Positions 8,882 through 17,219 of a stretch of DNA of 64,000 nt are shown piece by piece. The notes beneath the pieces are model-generated. The model did not search any database. It saw only the letters and a list, made by a program, of their open reading frames with translations, and was not told where the DNA came from. The position numbers and the translations under genes are program-made. The stretch's first letter is position 1, and each line of letters opens with the position of its first letter. Source of the DNA: Providencia sp. (lineage in GTDB: Bacteria > Pseudomonadota > Gammaproteobacteria > Enterobacterales > Enterobacteriaceae); NCBI RefSeq assembly GCF_003533305.1, contig NZ_DOEH01000025.1, positions 1-64,000 on the forward strand, given 5' to 3'.

Positions 8882-9373
8882 ATGTTTCAATCAACACTAA
8901 ATAATACCCTCATTATTAGTTTGATAATGTTGGTATCAAGCAATATTTCATCAGCAAATAACATGAAACTACATGGTATTTTGCTTGAGCCGCCTGCATG
9001 TAAAATTCAAGACGATAACGTCATTGATATCTTCTTTGGTAAAAATGTTGGGATACATCGAATCGATGGCATCAATTATACCCAAGAAATTGACTATAAA
9101 TTGGTGTGCGTTGATAACATCAAAGGTTGGGTTCTCGGCCTTTCTGTCATTGGGCCTCAAAGTAATTTTGATAGCGCTGCATTACAAACGAATGTGAATA
9201 ATTTAGCGATTCGTTTAACTCAAGATGGCAAGCCCTTTGAAATTAATAAGCGCATAACAATTACACCAACCCGCCCTCCGTTACTCAAGGCAGTACCCAT
9301 AAAACGCCCGGGAAGTGACTTACCTGAAGGCGCTTTTTCAGTGACGGCAACATTGTTAGCGGAGTATCAATAA
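8882..9373 (+). CDS. Second MrpF-like minor fimbrial subunit (paralogue)
   Basis: This 163-residue pilin-like protein shares the layout of the preceding gene product: LHGILLEPPACKIQDDNVID, then FFGKN, RIDGINY, LVC, and a C-terminal ATLLAEYQ. It is most simply a tandem duplicate that has diverged. A GTG at 8867 overlaps the previous stop, but I prefer the ATG at 8882 because GAGAGG lies about seven bases upstream and the resulting signal peptide is normal. The stop overlaps the next start. The P. mirabilis operon, as I remember it, has a single F subunit here. Confidence 0.82.
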   Translation: MFQSTLNNTLIISLIMLVSSNISSANNMKLHGILLEPPACKIQDDNVIDIFFGKNVGIHRIDGINYTQEIDYKLVCVDNIKGWVLGLSVIGPQSNFDSAALQTNVNNLAIRLTQDGKPFEINKRITITPTRPPLLKAVPIKRPGSDLPEGAFSVTATLLAEYQ

Positions 9374-9903
9374 TGAACAAGTTCATCACAAAATGCTTAT
9401 TCATGATACTGCTAGCCTATCATGGTTTAGCGCAGGCCATTCCGGATAATTTATATTTCCACGGCATATTAGTATCAGAACCTTGCGTAATTAAGCCTGG
9501 GGATGAATCCATTCGTTTAGATTTTGGTAACGTACCCGATAAAAATATCTATGCCTACGGAAGAACGGTCAGCGAAGCATTTTCTATCAATCTAGCTGAA
9601 TGTGATACCAGTATTGGCAAGTCCGTCAATGTCACCTTTTCAGGAACACCAAGTCTAGTATTACCGGGCTACCTTGCACTGCAAGACAATAGTCGCGCAG
9701 ATGGATTTGCCATCGGTATTGAAGATGAAACAGGGACTTTTTTGCCCATCAATACCAAAGGGGAGAAGTTACCGCTATCAGATGGCTCAACGCAGCTGAA
9801 ATTTAAAGCCTATTTAAAAGGTGAACCTGATGCGATTGCTCAGCAAAAAATTAAGCGAGGTCCTTTTAATGCAATTGCGACTTTCAAATTAGATTACGAA
9901 TAA
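9373..9903 (+). CDS. mrpG: MR/P-like minor fimbrial subunit G (adaptor)
   Basis: This 176-residue pilin-like protein has a signal peptide ending AQA, the motif YFHGILVSEPCVIKPGDESI, a second Cys in LAECDTS, and the terminal strand ATFKLDYE. Its start codon overlaps the preceding stop. Position immediately before the adhesin gene matches MrpG and PapK-type adaptors that join tip subunits to the shaft. Confidence 0.86.
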   Translation: MNKFITKCLFMILLAYHGLAQAIPDNLYFHGILVSEPCVIKPGDESIRLDFGNVPDKNIYAYGRTVSEAFSINLAECDTSIGKSVNVTFSGTPSLVLPGYLALQDNSRADGFAIGIEDETGTFLPINTKGEKLPLSDGSTQLKFKAYLKGEPDAIAQQKIKRGPFNAIATFKLDYE

Positions 9904-9924
9904 CAAATAAGGTACTTAGCTAAC

Positions 9925-10749
9925 ATGAAATGGTTATCGTATATATTTTTCACCAGTATGGCAGCAATCTCTTTACCCGCGAGTGCTGCAATTTTCTCTT
10001 ACATTACAGAGGCTACTGGCTCTTCCAGTAATGCACAATATACCTACGTCATTGAGCGCTGGGATGAAGAAAATGATGGAACACCCAGCCCCTGTGCGAG
10101 CTGGCCAAGATGTTATATCAATATTAATCATAAACATACCGCATCAGGTAATCCCGGAAGCGTGGCTCGGTCATTAGTCGATGTCAGTGGCTTAAGAACT
10201 ATGCAAGAAGTACGTGCGGCAGTCATAAGAAGCACCGGTTTTCCCATTAATGGAAGAACTAACCATGTTGGAGATCCGTTGGCTAAAAACCAAGAGTGTG
10301 TCGGATTGTTTTATCAAAACATAAGCAGTGGATTAGTTGAATCATCAGGTCGTCTACTACCAGGTTCATTATGTGGGATTGCGCCACCACCTGTTGGAGC
10401 TTGCCGAATTTCAGAATCGAGTGTCGATATTAACTACGGTAATATTGATGAAGTTAGTCTACCTAACGCTATAGAATCCTCTTCTTTTACAGTTACTTGT
10501 AATATTCAAATGGATGTACTTGTCATCGCATCAGGTATGGATAACGGAAAAGTCAGGCTACGTGATGACGGCAGTTTAAAAGCCAGTTTATTTCTCAATA
10601 ATACTGTTCCAGGCCAAACAGGAGTCTCGGTTCGAGTGCCTGCAGGTGGAGGCGTCAAAGTAGGGATCACCTCCAAACTAGAAACTAATGGGCGTGTTAA
10701 AGCGGGGCCTTTTCAAGGGGCTGGTTCACTTATTTTAACGGTGCCATAA
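9925..10749 (+). CDS. mrpH: MR/P-like tip adhesin with metal-site histidines
   Basis: This 274-residue two-domain tip adhesin has a signal peptide (residues 1-21), a receptor-binding domain to about residue 155, and a pilin domain beginning near GACRISESSVDINYG and ending GSLILTVP. P. mirabilis MrpH is 275 residues and, as I recall, binds zinc through three histidines near positions 72, 74 and 117. Here His69, His71 (NHKHT) and His114 (TNHVGD) sit at the same spacing with a constant offset. Cys57 and Cys63 form a short disulfide candidate. It is the last structural gene, with the regulator mrpJ 17 bp downstream. Confidence 0.93.
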   Translation: MKWLSYIFFTSMAAISLPASAAIFSYITEATGSSSNAQYTYVIERWDEENDGTPSPCASWPRCYININHKHTASGNPGSVARSLVDVSGLRTMQEVRAAVIRSTGFPINGRTNHVGDPLAKNQECVGLFYQNISSGLVESSGRLLPGSLCGIAPPPVGACRISESSVDINYGNIDEVSLPNAIESSSFTVTCNIQMDVLVIASGMDNGKVRLRDDGSLKASLFLNNTVPGQTGVSVRVPAGGGVKVGITSKLETNGRVKAGPFQGAGSLILTVP

Positions 10750-10766
10750 ATAATTAGGTTATCACT

Positions 10767-11102
10767 ATGTCAATACGAAACGATAGTAACAGAATACATT
10801 ACTATATAGGTCAGCGCATTTTGAGAAAACGCAAAGAACTCGGCTATACCGGTTCACAATTAGCGAAATTATTGAATATAAGCCAGCAACAGTTTTCTCG
10901 TTATGAGAGAGGAAAAAATAGAATTAACCTACTTAGCTTATTCAAAATAGCCGTTGCGTTAAAAACACCGATGAATTGGTTTATAGAGGACATCAGTAAT
11001 CAGCTTGATACTATTTTAGAAGAAGAACCCATAAACGCTAAATATAATTTTATACAGTCTTACGACTCAGTCCAATTAGCGAATGAGATAAAGCGGCTAT
11101 AA
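10767..11102 (+). CDS. mrpJ: MrpJ-type HTH regulator (fimbria-motility switch)
   Basis: This 111-residue XRE-family protein has the helix-turn-helix GSQLAKLLNISQQQFSRYERG at about residues 29-49. The core SQQQFSRYERG is the hallmark of MrpJ, which in P. mirabilis represses the flagellar master operon while fimbriae are made. It is the last gene of the operon and is followed by a strong terminator, so it is expected to be produced only when the invertible promoter is ON. A shorter paralogue accompanies the second fimbrial operon. Confidence 0.92.
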   Translation: MSIRNDSNRIHYYIGQRILRKRKELGYTGSQLAKLLNISQQQFSRYERGKNRINLLSLFKIAVALKTPMNWFIEDISNQLDTILEEEPINAKYNFIQSYDSVQLANEIKRL

Positions 11103-11123
11103 TATATCATGATATTTATAGCT

Positions 11124-11162
11124 TAATAGGCGTTGTCAATTTAAAAATGGCAACGCCTATTA
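11124..11162 (+). terminator. Terminator of the mrp-like operon
   Basis: A perfect 12-bp stem, TAATAGGCGTTG with CAACGCCTATTA, encloses a 15-nt loop. It lies 22 nt after the mrpJ stop and is followed by AT-rich sequence. Confidence 0.85.
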
Positions 11163-11359
11163 TAATTATGACATCTTGAAATAATATTCAAAATACAGAC
11201 AACTGTACTGTGATATTAAAAATTAACATTCCCACAAATAATCAATCAGATAAGTATTTTTCTTTTTCATATTATTAGGAATATTTACGGCTGTGTTAGA
11301 TAACATAAGACTGTATGATTAACCTAGCTATCTATCTGATGATTTCAACAGGGATTAAA

Positions 11360-11767
11360 ATGGAACAAAAACAATACTCACCAAAATGGCAGAAGCGTTT
11401 TGCCTTTTTTGATAAATACGGCTCACCAAGTACACCCGAATTTAAAGCTGCATTAAAAGCGGAGTCATTTGGTGGAAGAATTCTTATCAATATGAATATA
11501 TTCGCTTTTTTCTTTGGTATTATTTATTTTTTAATTTTAGGTTTATGGAAAAAAGGCCTTGTACTGCTCGGTGTTTCTATCGGTATCGGTATTATTGTTG
11601 GCACGATTGATATGCTACTTGGCGATGTTTTCCCTAATGGCGTTTACACCGGATTATCAGTAGGGATATCAGCGCTCTGGGCTATGATTGCAAATTATGC
11701 TTATTATCTAAAAGAAACCAAAGGGTTGGATAGCTGGAATCCATTTGAAGGCATTAGAATGGTTTAA
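11360..11767 (+). CDS. DUF2628 family membrane protein
   Basis: This 135-residue protein begins with a soluble segment (WQKRFAFFDKYGSP) typical of DUF2628 proteins, then has hydrophobic helices around residues 42-62, 65-85 and 90-115. The family function is unknown. The ATG at 11360 is preceded by AGGGA at good spacing; the longer frame from 11315 lacks a ribosome site. It is flanked by terminators on both sides and so is monocistronic. Confidence 0.75.
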   Translation: MEQKQYSPKWQKRFAFFDKYGSPSTPEFKAALKAESFGGRILINMNIFAFFFGIIYFLILGLWKKGLVLLGVSIGIGIIVGTIDMLLGDVFPNGVYTGLSVGISALWAMIANYAYYLKETKGLDSWNPFEGIRMV

Positions 11768-11804
11768 ATTTCATGACCATACTTAGTATGTAGTAATTTT
11801 TATG

Positions 11805-11851
11805 AAAAGGCGCCTATTGCTGTTCATCTTATTTTCAATAAGCGCCTTTTT
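11805..11851 (+). terminator. Terminator after the DUF2628 gene
   Basis: AAAAGGCGC and ATTG pair with CAAT and GCGCCTTTTT, with a two-base internal mismatch on each side and a final T-run. The remaining sequence to 12162 is extremely AT-rich and holds nothing else that I can support. Confidence 0.8.
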
Positions 11852-12162
11852 AATCAAAATCAGAAAGATCATCAATAGAAATACCTAATATCAGTCGTTA
11901 GTTTAAACTCAAATAAATTGACATAAATAAGACATAAATATTAATAATAACCAAATAGCACAAGATGACAAAATTAACCACTCCAGTAAAATTAAAAAAT
12001 CATTTTAAATAAAATCATTATATTTAAAATAAACATAATGAAACAGCTTGAATCTATTTAAATAATATTTTACTGGCCTAAAAAATTAAATATATAAAAT
12101 TTCAACTATTTAATTTTATATATTTAGTTAACTCATTATATTTTAAACTAAAATTAAATTAG

Positions 12163-12894
12163 CTACTGTGGTTTAGTGCTTATATTTAATAGCCGAGCAC
12201 GGTAATCCGTTGGGCTTTTACCATAATATTGACGGAATGCATGACTAAATGCAGAATGAGATTCATAACCAATGGAAAATGCTGTTTGTTCAATGGAAAG
12301 ATTGGCTAATAGTAAACGCCCAGCGGCCTCCATTCTCTTTTGTAATAATAATTGCATCAGTGTTAATTGAGTTTCGGCTTTGACTTTCCGCTGTAATGTA
12401 CTGATAGACATATAAAAAGCACTAGCAATATCTTGGCAGCTAAGAGGTAAATGTAACCGGGAATTAATCCATTTAATTAGTTCATCAATCCATCGGTTAT
12501 CAGTTTTTAATTGTGCAAATAATAATTGTGCAACAGTAAAACTTTGCTCTGGAGGTTGAGGAAAACGATGTAACCAGCTTAAAAGGCCATTTGCAGCAGG
12601 CGTTAATGTAAATTGGCTTATCTTTTCATTCAATGCCCATTGTGCTGTCGCGGGCATTTCAAGTACATAGTTCTGATTACCAATTCGGCCACTAAAAGCA
12701 TGACTAACACTTGGCGGGATCACCATCCCACTACCCATACTTAATAAGAAATGCTGCCTATCCATATTGATTTCCATTTCACCTGATAATGCACATACAA
12801 CTTGCCAATGCTCATCATGTTGATGAGAAATGACTTCGTCTGAGTACTGACGGAAATGAAGTTCAGGTAATTGCAACGGAATACTCCTAATCAA
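12163..12894 (-). CDS. AraC-family transcriptional regulator with cupin sensor
   Basis: This 243-residue protein has an N-terminal cupin-like region (residues 1-80, with HQHDEHWQVVCALSGEMEI) and a C-terminal double helix-turn-helix (about 140-240). The second HTH carries the family signature SIEQTAFSIGYESHSAFSHAFRQYYGKSPTDYR. The inducer is unknown. It lies downstream of csaA and of the choline microcompartment operon on the same strand. It could act on that operon, but nothing in the sequence ties it there. Confidence 0.88.
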   Translation of the reverse strand: MIRSIPLQLPELHFRQYSDEVISHQHDEHWQVVCALSGEMEINMDRQHFLLSMGSGMVIPPSVSHAFSGRIGNQNYVLEMPATAQWALNEKISQFTLTPAANGLLSWLHRFPQPPEQSFTVAQLLFAQLKTDNRWIDELIKWINSRLHLPLSCQDIASAFYMSISTLQRKVKAETQLTLMQLLLQKRMEAAGRLLLANLSIEQTAFSIGYESHSAFSHAFRQYYGKSPTDYRARLLNISTKPQ

Positions 12895-13003
12895 TATAAG
12901 CTAGAAGTATAACCTTTTTATATATGAAAGGCAGTAATACAAAGTTTAGAAGTTCTTCCTCACCCCAATATAAAAACATAATTATAAATAATTCAAATTA
13001 CCA

Positions 13004-13339
13004 TTAAGCGAGAAGTGCCCCATTGGGAAGTGGTAAATTAAACTCTGCTAATACAATTGCCCCTGATTCATCGGGAGCGCCTGTAATGAGTACTTCAGAT
13101 TTAATGCCAGCTATCCGCTTTGCTTCAAAATTACAAACGCATAATACGCACTTACCTACCAAATATTCTGGTGTATAATTAACCGTAACTTGAGCACTAG
13201 AACGCTTAACACCTAGCTCACCAAGATCAACATCTATAATATAAGCGGGCTTTTTAGCTTTACTATTTACTTGTACACTTATAATTGTCCCCACCCGCAT
13301 CTCCACACGCGTGAAATCATCCCATCCAATAGTTTGCAT
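13004..13339 (-). CDS. csaA: tRNA-binding-domain chaperone CsaA
   Basis: This 111-residue protein is a stand-alone EMAP/Trbp111-type oligonucleotide-binding fold. It carries the motifs VEMRVGTIISV, KKPAYIIDVDLGELG and SSAQVT, plus the terminal segment NLPLPNGA, all typical of CsaA. CsaA is a dimeric export-related chaperone that can bind tRNA. It sits between the AraC gene and the SMR pair, with a terminator-like hairpin upstream, so it is probably its own transcript. Confidence 0.92.
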   Translation of the reverse strand: MQTIGWDDFTRVEMRVGTIISVQVNSKAKKPAYIIDVDLGELGVKRSSAQVTVNYTPEYLVGKCVLCVCNFEAKRIAGIKSEVLITGAPDESGAIVLAEFNLPLPNGALLA

Positions 13340-13470
13340 AAAATCGACTCCTAAACATTATCATTATTAATGATTAATTTAGCATAGAAATAATTAAAAC
13401 TATTGTCGCCAAACATGCATTTTATATTGTGAAACAGTCAATATATTAATATTTAACATTGGAAAATAAT

Positions 13471-13489
13471 GCCCTCAAAAATTGAAGGC
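13471..13489 (-). terminator. Terminator-like hairpin at the end of the choline operon
   Basis: GCCCTCAA and TTGAAGGC form an 8-bp stem (one mismatch) with an AAA loop, 38 bases beyond the stop of the last SMR gene in the direction of transcription. The T-rich tail on the minus strand is interrupted, so it may be weak. Confidence 0.55.
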
Positions 13490-13526
13490 AATTATATTAA
13501 AAACAATAAGAAAGAGAGATAGCTTT

Positions 13527-13853
13527 TTACATGGTAGAAAAAACATTCATAATAATACCACCTGAGATAATCAGGCCCATTGCAAACACTGCTGGAAAAT
13601 CAGGTTTCTGCTTGTATAAAATCATTGAAACTAAAGTGACGCCAACAATCCCAAACCCACACCACAGTGAATAAGCGACCCCTACTGGGATATAACCCAT
13701 TGCACGGGTTAATGCAAAATAGCAGACACAATAGGCAATAATAACTAATATTGATGGCGCTAATTTACTAAAACTATTGGTTTTTTTAATCATCGACGTA
13801 CCTGTTATTTCAGAGCCGATAGATAATGCTAGCCATAAAAATCCTGTAAACAT
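13527..13853 (-). CDS. Small multidrug resistance (SMR) exporter subunit
   Basis: This 108-residue protein has four transmembrane helices in the SMR family. The essential membrane glutamate is present in LSIGSEITGTSMIK, and the helix-3 region reads IPVGVAYSLWCGFGIVGV. It is paired with the next SMR gene upstream (23 bp apart), as in heterodimeric SMR exporters. As the last gene of the choline microcompartment operon it may move trimethylamine, choline or another quaternary amine across the inner membrane. That substrate is inferred from context only. Confidence 0.9.
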   Translation of the reverse strand: MFTGFLWLALSIGSEITGTSMIKKTNSFSKLAPSILVIIAYCVCYFALTRAMGYIPVGVAYSLWCGFGIVGVTLVSMILYKQKPDFPAVFAMGLIISGGIIMNVFSTM

Positions 13854-13876
13854 AGTATTTCCCTCAACATTTATAA

Positions 13877-14296
13877 TTAATGAGCTGCTTTATTGTTAAT
13901 TGGTAGTGAAGATTCTGCTGTCGATTCTTTAACTTCATCCGTTTCTTCAGCGCCCATTTTGGAAAATAGATTCATAATAACAATCCCACTCGCAATAACT
14001 GCCATACCAATCATGGCTGCGGTATCAGGATGTTGGCCATAAAATACCATTCCCAGTGTTGAAACCATCAAAATACCGGTACCTGACCATGTTGCATACG
14101 CTAATCCAACTGGAATATTTTTAACCGCCCGCGAAAGGGAGTAATAGCAAATAACATATAGAACAATAATTAAAGCTAATAATAATGATTTAGTCGTTCC
14201 CTCACTATTATCAAACATTTTTAATGTTGATGTTGCTGATGTTTCAGAAATAATAACCGCTAGCATCCAAAGCCATGATTTTGCTTTAGGGGACAT
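13877..14296 (-). CDS. Small multidrug resistance (SMR) exporter subunit, partner
   Basis: This 139-residue SMR protein has four helices, the essential glutamate in VIISETSATSTLK, and IPVGLAYATWSGTG in helix 3. A hydrophilic C-terminal tail of about 30 residues (after MNLFSKMG) makes it longer than standard members. I choose the ATG at 14296 because AGGAGCG lies just upstream; the frame could extend to 14338. Two unequal SMR genes in tandem usually form an obligate pair with opposite membrane orientation. Confidence 0.88.
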   Translation of the reverse strand: MSPKAKSWLWMLAVIISETSATSTLKMFDNSEGTTKSLLLALIIVLYVICYYSLSRAVKNIPVGLAYATWSGTGILMVSTLGMVFYGQHPDTAAMIGMAVIASGIVIMNLFSKMGAEETDEVKESTAESSLPINNKAAH

Positions 14297-14359
14297 GGGT
14301 AACGCTCCTATTATTAATATTTTTATATTTAAATACAATGAGGTTTAATTTAAATAAAT

Positions 14360-15052
14360 TTATTTATTTAATGATTTCAAATAATCTATCGCTGAATCTG
14401 TGAGCTTGTTCCTCTTCAAACAATATATGCCAGGGTCATCCATTACCTCTTTTAAAGTAATGTAACGTTCCCGATTGGTATTTTTTATATTAGATTTTTT
14501 ATTTTGTTCGCATCTAGTTATTAGCAATTTCTCTTCAATATTATTAAATGAATCAAACTGGACACCTAATAATATTGCTTTATTGATATTATCTTTAATA
14601 AGATTGTTGTATTGTTCATTCTTATTCAAACCTAAAATTTGATTTAACTCACTCTCAGGGCAACAATGATATTTTAGTGCCATTATCGGTATATCCTGCG
14701 ATAGCCCCTGCAAAACTAATTGACTCTCTTCACTGATAAACAACCCATTAGCGACTTCACCTACTGCTTTCGTACCAATAAAAGGTAGGAAAATACAATG
14801 ATACTGATGAAGACCTTCAATATTAATAGTCTCTTTTGTTATTATGTTACCAAGAGATGCCCATTGTGCTATGTTTTCATGAGTCGACATCATATCGGCT
14901 GCATAAACAGTAAAGGAAACAGAAGTCATCTGCATTAACCGTTGATATATTGCCTGCTCATGACTTTGTGCAGGAGATAACACAACAAGTACCTGTTTTT
15001 TCAACCGTGATAAAACTTGTGCAACGATCTGTTCAATTAACTTTTCGTTCAT
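14360..15052 (-). CDS. Microcompartment-associated flavoprotein-like accessory protein
   Basis: This 230-residue protein begins with an amphipathic helix (EKLIEQIVAQVLSRLKK) that looks like a shell-targeting encapsulation peptide. It continues with a Rossmann-like segment (VLVVLSPAQSHEQAIYQRL) and the stretch IFLPFIGTKAVGEVANGL, which recalls the uncharacterised ethanolamine-utilisation family found in several microcompartment loci. The C-terminus is Lys/Asn-rich and lower in complexity. I cannot assign a reaction. It sits between pduL and the SMR genes in the same operon. Confidence 0.6.
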   Translation of the reverse strand: MNEKLIEQIVAQVLSRLKKQVLVVLSPAQSHEQAIYQRLMQMTSVSFTVYAADMMSTHENIAQWASLGNIITKETINIEGLHQYHCIFLPFIGTKAVGEVANGLFISEESQLVLQGLSQDIPIMALKYHCCPESELNQILGLNKNEQYNNLIKDNINKAILLGVQFDSFNNIEEKLLITRCEQNKKSNIKNTNRERYITLKEVMDDPGIYCLKRNKLTDSAIDYLKSLNK

Positions 15053-15066
15053 CTTGCACCTTCTTG

Positions 15067-15711
15067 TTAGCTAACAACAAAGACACTATCATTGTTACGC
15101 AAACCAGCCGCATTAGCTTCATCAGTATCAATATGAAATTCAAGAGAAAATCGCTCATCGACTCGAACAACAACCTCATCGAAAGTCAAACTGCGTTCCC
15201 CTTCAGTACGAATATGCACTTTTTGGCCATTTGCCACATTCAATGCTCTAGCATCCATCATATTCATGTGGATATGGCGTTGAGCACAAATCACTTGTTC
15301 TTCCAGATTAACATGCCCTGCCGGCCCGATTAATAATGCACTTCCCGAGGTATTTAAATCTCCCGACTCACGCACTGGCGCTTTGATCCCTAAAACAAAA
15401 CAATCGGCTTTTGACACTTCAAGCTGACTTTTGGGACGTACAGGCCCGAGCACTCTCACTTTGCTAATCGAGCCTTTCGGCCCAACGACAATGACACATT
15501 CTTTTGCCGCAAATTGCCCCGGCTGCTTTAGCTCTTTAAAAGGTGTTAATTGATAACCTTGGCCAAATAATATCTCGACATCCGCTTGCGAAAGATGAAC
15601 ATGGCGATTAGAAATGCCCACAGGAATAGCAATATCAGCATCCATTCCAACCACCGAATTGTGCGCTGAAAGACGAGAGAGAATTTTCCCCATCAATTGC
15701 TGATTAATCAT
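15067..15711 (-). CDS. pduL: Phosphate acyltransferase, PduL type
   Basis: This 214-residue PduL-family enzyme converts acetyl-CoA and phosphate to acetyl-phosphate and CoA, recycling CoA inside the shell. Metal-binding motifs are visible: PVGISNRHVHLSQ near residue 28 and QRHIHMNMMDA near 140. An amphipathic N-terminal segment (QQLMGKILSRLSAH) looks like an encapsulation peptide. Its start overlaps the stop of the upstream shell gene by four bases. Acetate kinase is not encoded nearby, so ATP would be made by the housekeeping enzyme. Confidence 0.93.
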   Translation of the reverse strand: MINQQLMGKILSRLSAHNSVVGMDADIAIPVGISNRHVHLSQADVEILFGQGYQLTPFKELKQPGQFAAKECVIVVGPKGSISKVRVLGPVRPKSQLEVSKADCFVLGIKAPVRESGDLNTSGSALLIGPAGHVNLEEQVICAQRHIHMNMMDARALNVANGQKVHIRTEGERSLTFDEVVVRVDERFSLEFHIDTDEANAAGLRNNDSVFVVS

Positions 15712-16169
15712 GATTTCTTACCTTTGTTCAGTCCACTTTTCTGCTCTTTACTGATGCTATCAATTTTCACATCAACGATGCTCGCCGCCGTTTTTTCCTC
15801 AACCAATAATTGTTTTTCAACAACAATCTCTTTCGGCTTTTCTATTTTTGCCATGTCACAAGCTAGCTCAGTACTTTTGTCTAACTCACCTTGGCTATTT
15901 TTTACTGCTAATAGCTTGGTGATAACACTCGGATCAGGTCGTGCGATCACCAGCGAACCCACTAATAATTGGCTATCAGCTATCACACTAATGCCATGGT
16001 CAATGGCTGTGTGAACAGCACTAATTTCACCTTGAAAATAAATAGAAATCAGCCCAGAACCTATTTTTCGATAACCGACGACTTCTACACTCGCGGCTTT
16101 ACATGCTGCATCTGCGGCTTTTATTGCAGATACCAATCCTTTAGTCTCAATCACACCTAAACTTTTCAT
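15708..16169 (-). CDS. cmcE: BMC-H shell protein with C-terminal extension
   Basis: This 153-residue protein has a single BMC domain over residues 1-90 (LGVIETKGLVSAIKAADAAC, pore loop KIGSGLIS, then VGSLVIARPDP). A charged tail of about 60 residues follows, rich in Lys, Glu and Ser. It is clearly divergent from the three near-identical shell paralogues at the other end of the operon. The tail may face the lumen or cytoplasm and bind cargo. The gene symbol follows GRM2 usage as I remember it. Confidence 0.9.
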   Translation of the reverse strand: MKSLGVIETKGLVSAIKAADAACKAASVEVVGYRKIGSGLISIYFQGEISAVHTAIDHGISVIADSQLLVGSLVIARPDPSVITKLLAVKNSQGELDKSTELACDMAKIEKPKEIVVEKQLLVEEKTAASIVDVKIDSISKEQKSGLNKGKKS

Positions 16170-16182
16170 TTGTCTCTCCTAC

Positions 16183-17142
16183 TTAGTGACGAACAAGTCG
16201 AATATCGAAATCAAACGTTTTAAAGAAAGCGTCTAGTTTGTCTAACTCTTCAGCGCTATAAGTCGGGTCTGTCTTCATGGGATAAATCATGTCGAGTTTG
16301 TCGTATTTACCACGACCTAATTGATGATATGGGAGGATATCCACTCGGCTCACATTGCCCCGTTTTGACAACTCCATCGCATATTTGATAGCGCCGGTAA
16401 TAGCATCGAATGAATCGTTATAACCACGAACTAGAGGCATTCGGACAACAATATTTGCCCCTAATTCCACCAGCCTTTCGAGATTACGGCGTACGTTTTC
16501 ATTACCAATACCAAATAAATTTTTGTGCTGATGAGTATCAATATGTTTAATATCGAATAAAAATAGGTCGACAACTTGCGCTAACTTTTCATAGTTCGCT
16601 AATGAGGTTGTTCCTTGTGTTTCCACAGCAGTGTTGATCATCATTTTTTTGCATTCACGCAATAGCTCAACCGCAAAATCAGTTTGTAGGCTCATTTCAC
16701 CACCACCGATCGTCACACCGCCACCCGAAGAAATATAAAAATCATAATCTTGCATGATGATTTCCATCATTTCTGCTACCGTGACATCTTTTCCCATAAT
16801 GTCTAAAGCATCACCGATACAAACCTCTTCACACTTACGGCAACCAATGCAATCAATGCCCCTATTCACCCGATGAACCTGTTCCCCTTGTTCATTGTTT
16901 GTCATGTAATGAATACCGACAGGGCATACATCCACACATTTGCCACAACTGACACACTTATCATGGGAAAACATCACTTGAAATTGGCTACTAAGTCCTT
17001 CAGGGTTGGAACACCAAGGACAACGAATGTTGCACCCTTTAAGAAAGATCAGAGTACGAATACCATCACCGTCATAAATAGAGTATTTTTGGATATTAAA
17101 TATCCGCCCTCTAATGTCCGCCGCTGCTGTATTCATCATCAC
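16183..17142 (-). CDS. cutD: Choline TMA-lyase activating enzyme (radical SAM)
   Basis: This 319-residue glycyl-radical-enzyme activase has the radical SAM cluster motif Cx3Cx2C at Cys37, Cys41 and Cys44 (GCNIRCPWC). It also has a ferredoxin-like insert with two Cys-rich motifs (CVSCGKCVDVC and CIGCRKCEEVC), then a GGGVTIGGGEM SAM-binding region. It installs the glycyl radical on CutC, whose gene lies 77 bp upstream. The reaction is oxygen-sensitive, so function is expected under anaerobic conditions. Confidence 0.97.
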   Translation of the reverse strand: MMMNTAAADIRGRIFNIQKYSIYDGDGIRTLIFLKGCNIRCPWCSNPEGLSSQFQVMFSHDKCVSCGKCVDVCPVGIHYMTNNEQGEQVHRVNRGIDCIGCRKCEEVCIGDALDIMGKDVTVAEMMEIIMQDYDFYISSGGGVTIGGGEMSLQTDFAVELLRECKKMMINTAVETQGTTSLANYEKLAQVVDLFLFDIKHIDTHQHKNLFGIGNENVRRNLERLVELGANIVVRMPLVRGYNDSFDAITGAIKYAMELSKRGNVSRVDILPYHQLGRGKYDKLDMIYPMKTDPTYSAEELDKLDAFFKTFDFDIRLVRH

Positions 17143-17219
17143 GCCTCCAAATTACAATCAAAATTTATTGTTTTTATTATGAAAAGGCAGATGAATCTCC
17201 TTCATCTGCCAATCTAAAG

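Noticed and set aside
12163..12894. AraC regulator as the dedicated activator of the choline operon
   Set aside because: It is downstream of the operon, with csaA and a terminator-like hairpin between, and no binding site is visible. I keep it as a generic regulator.
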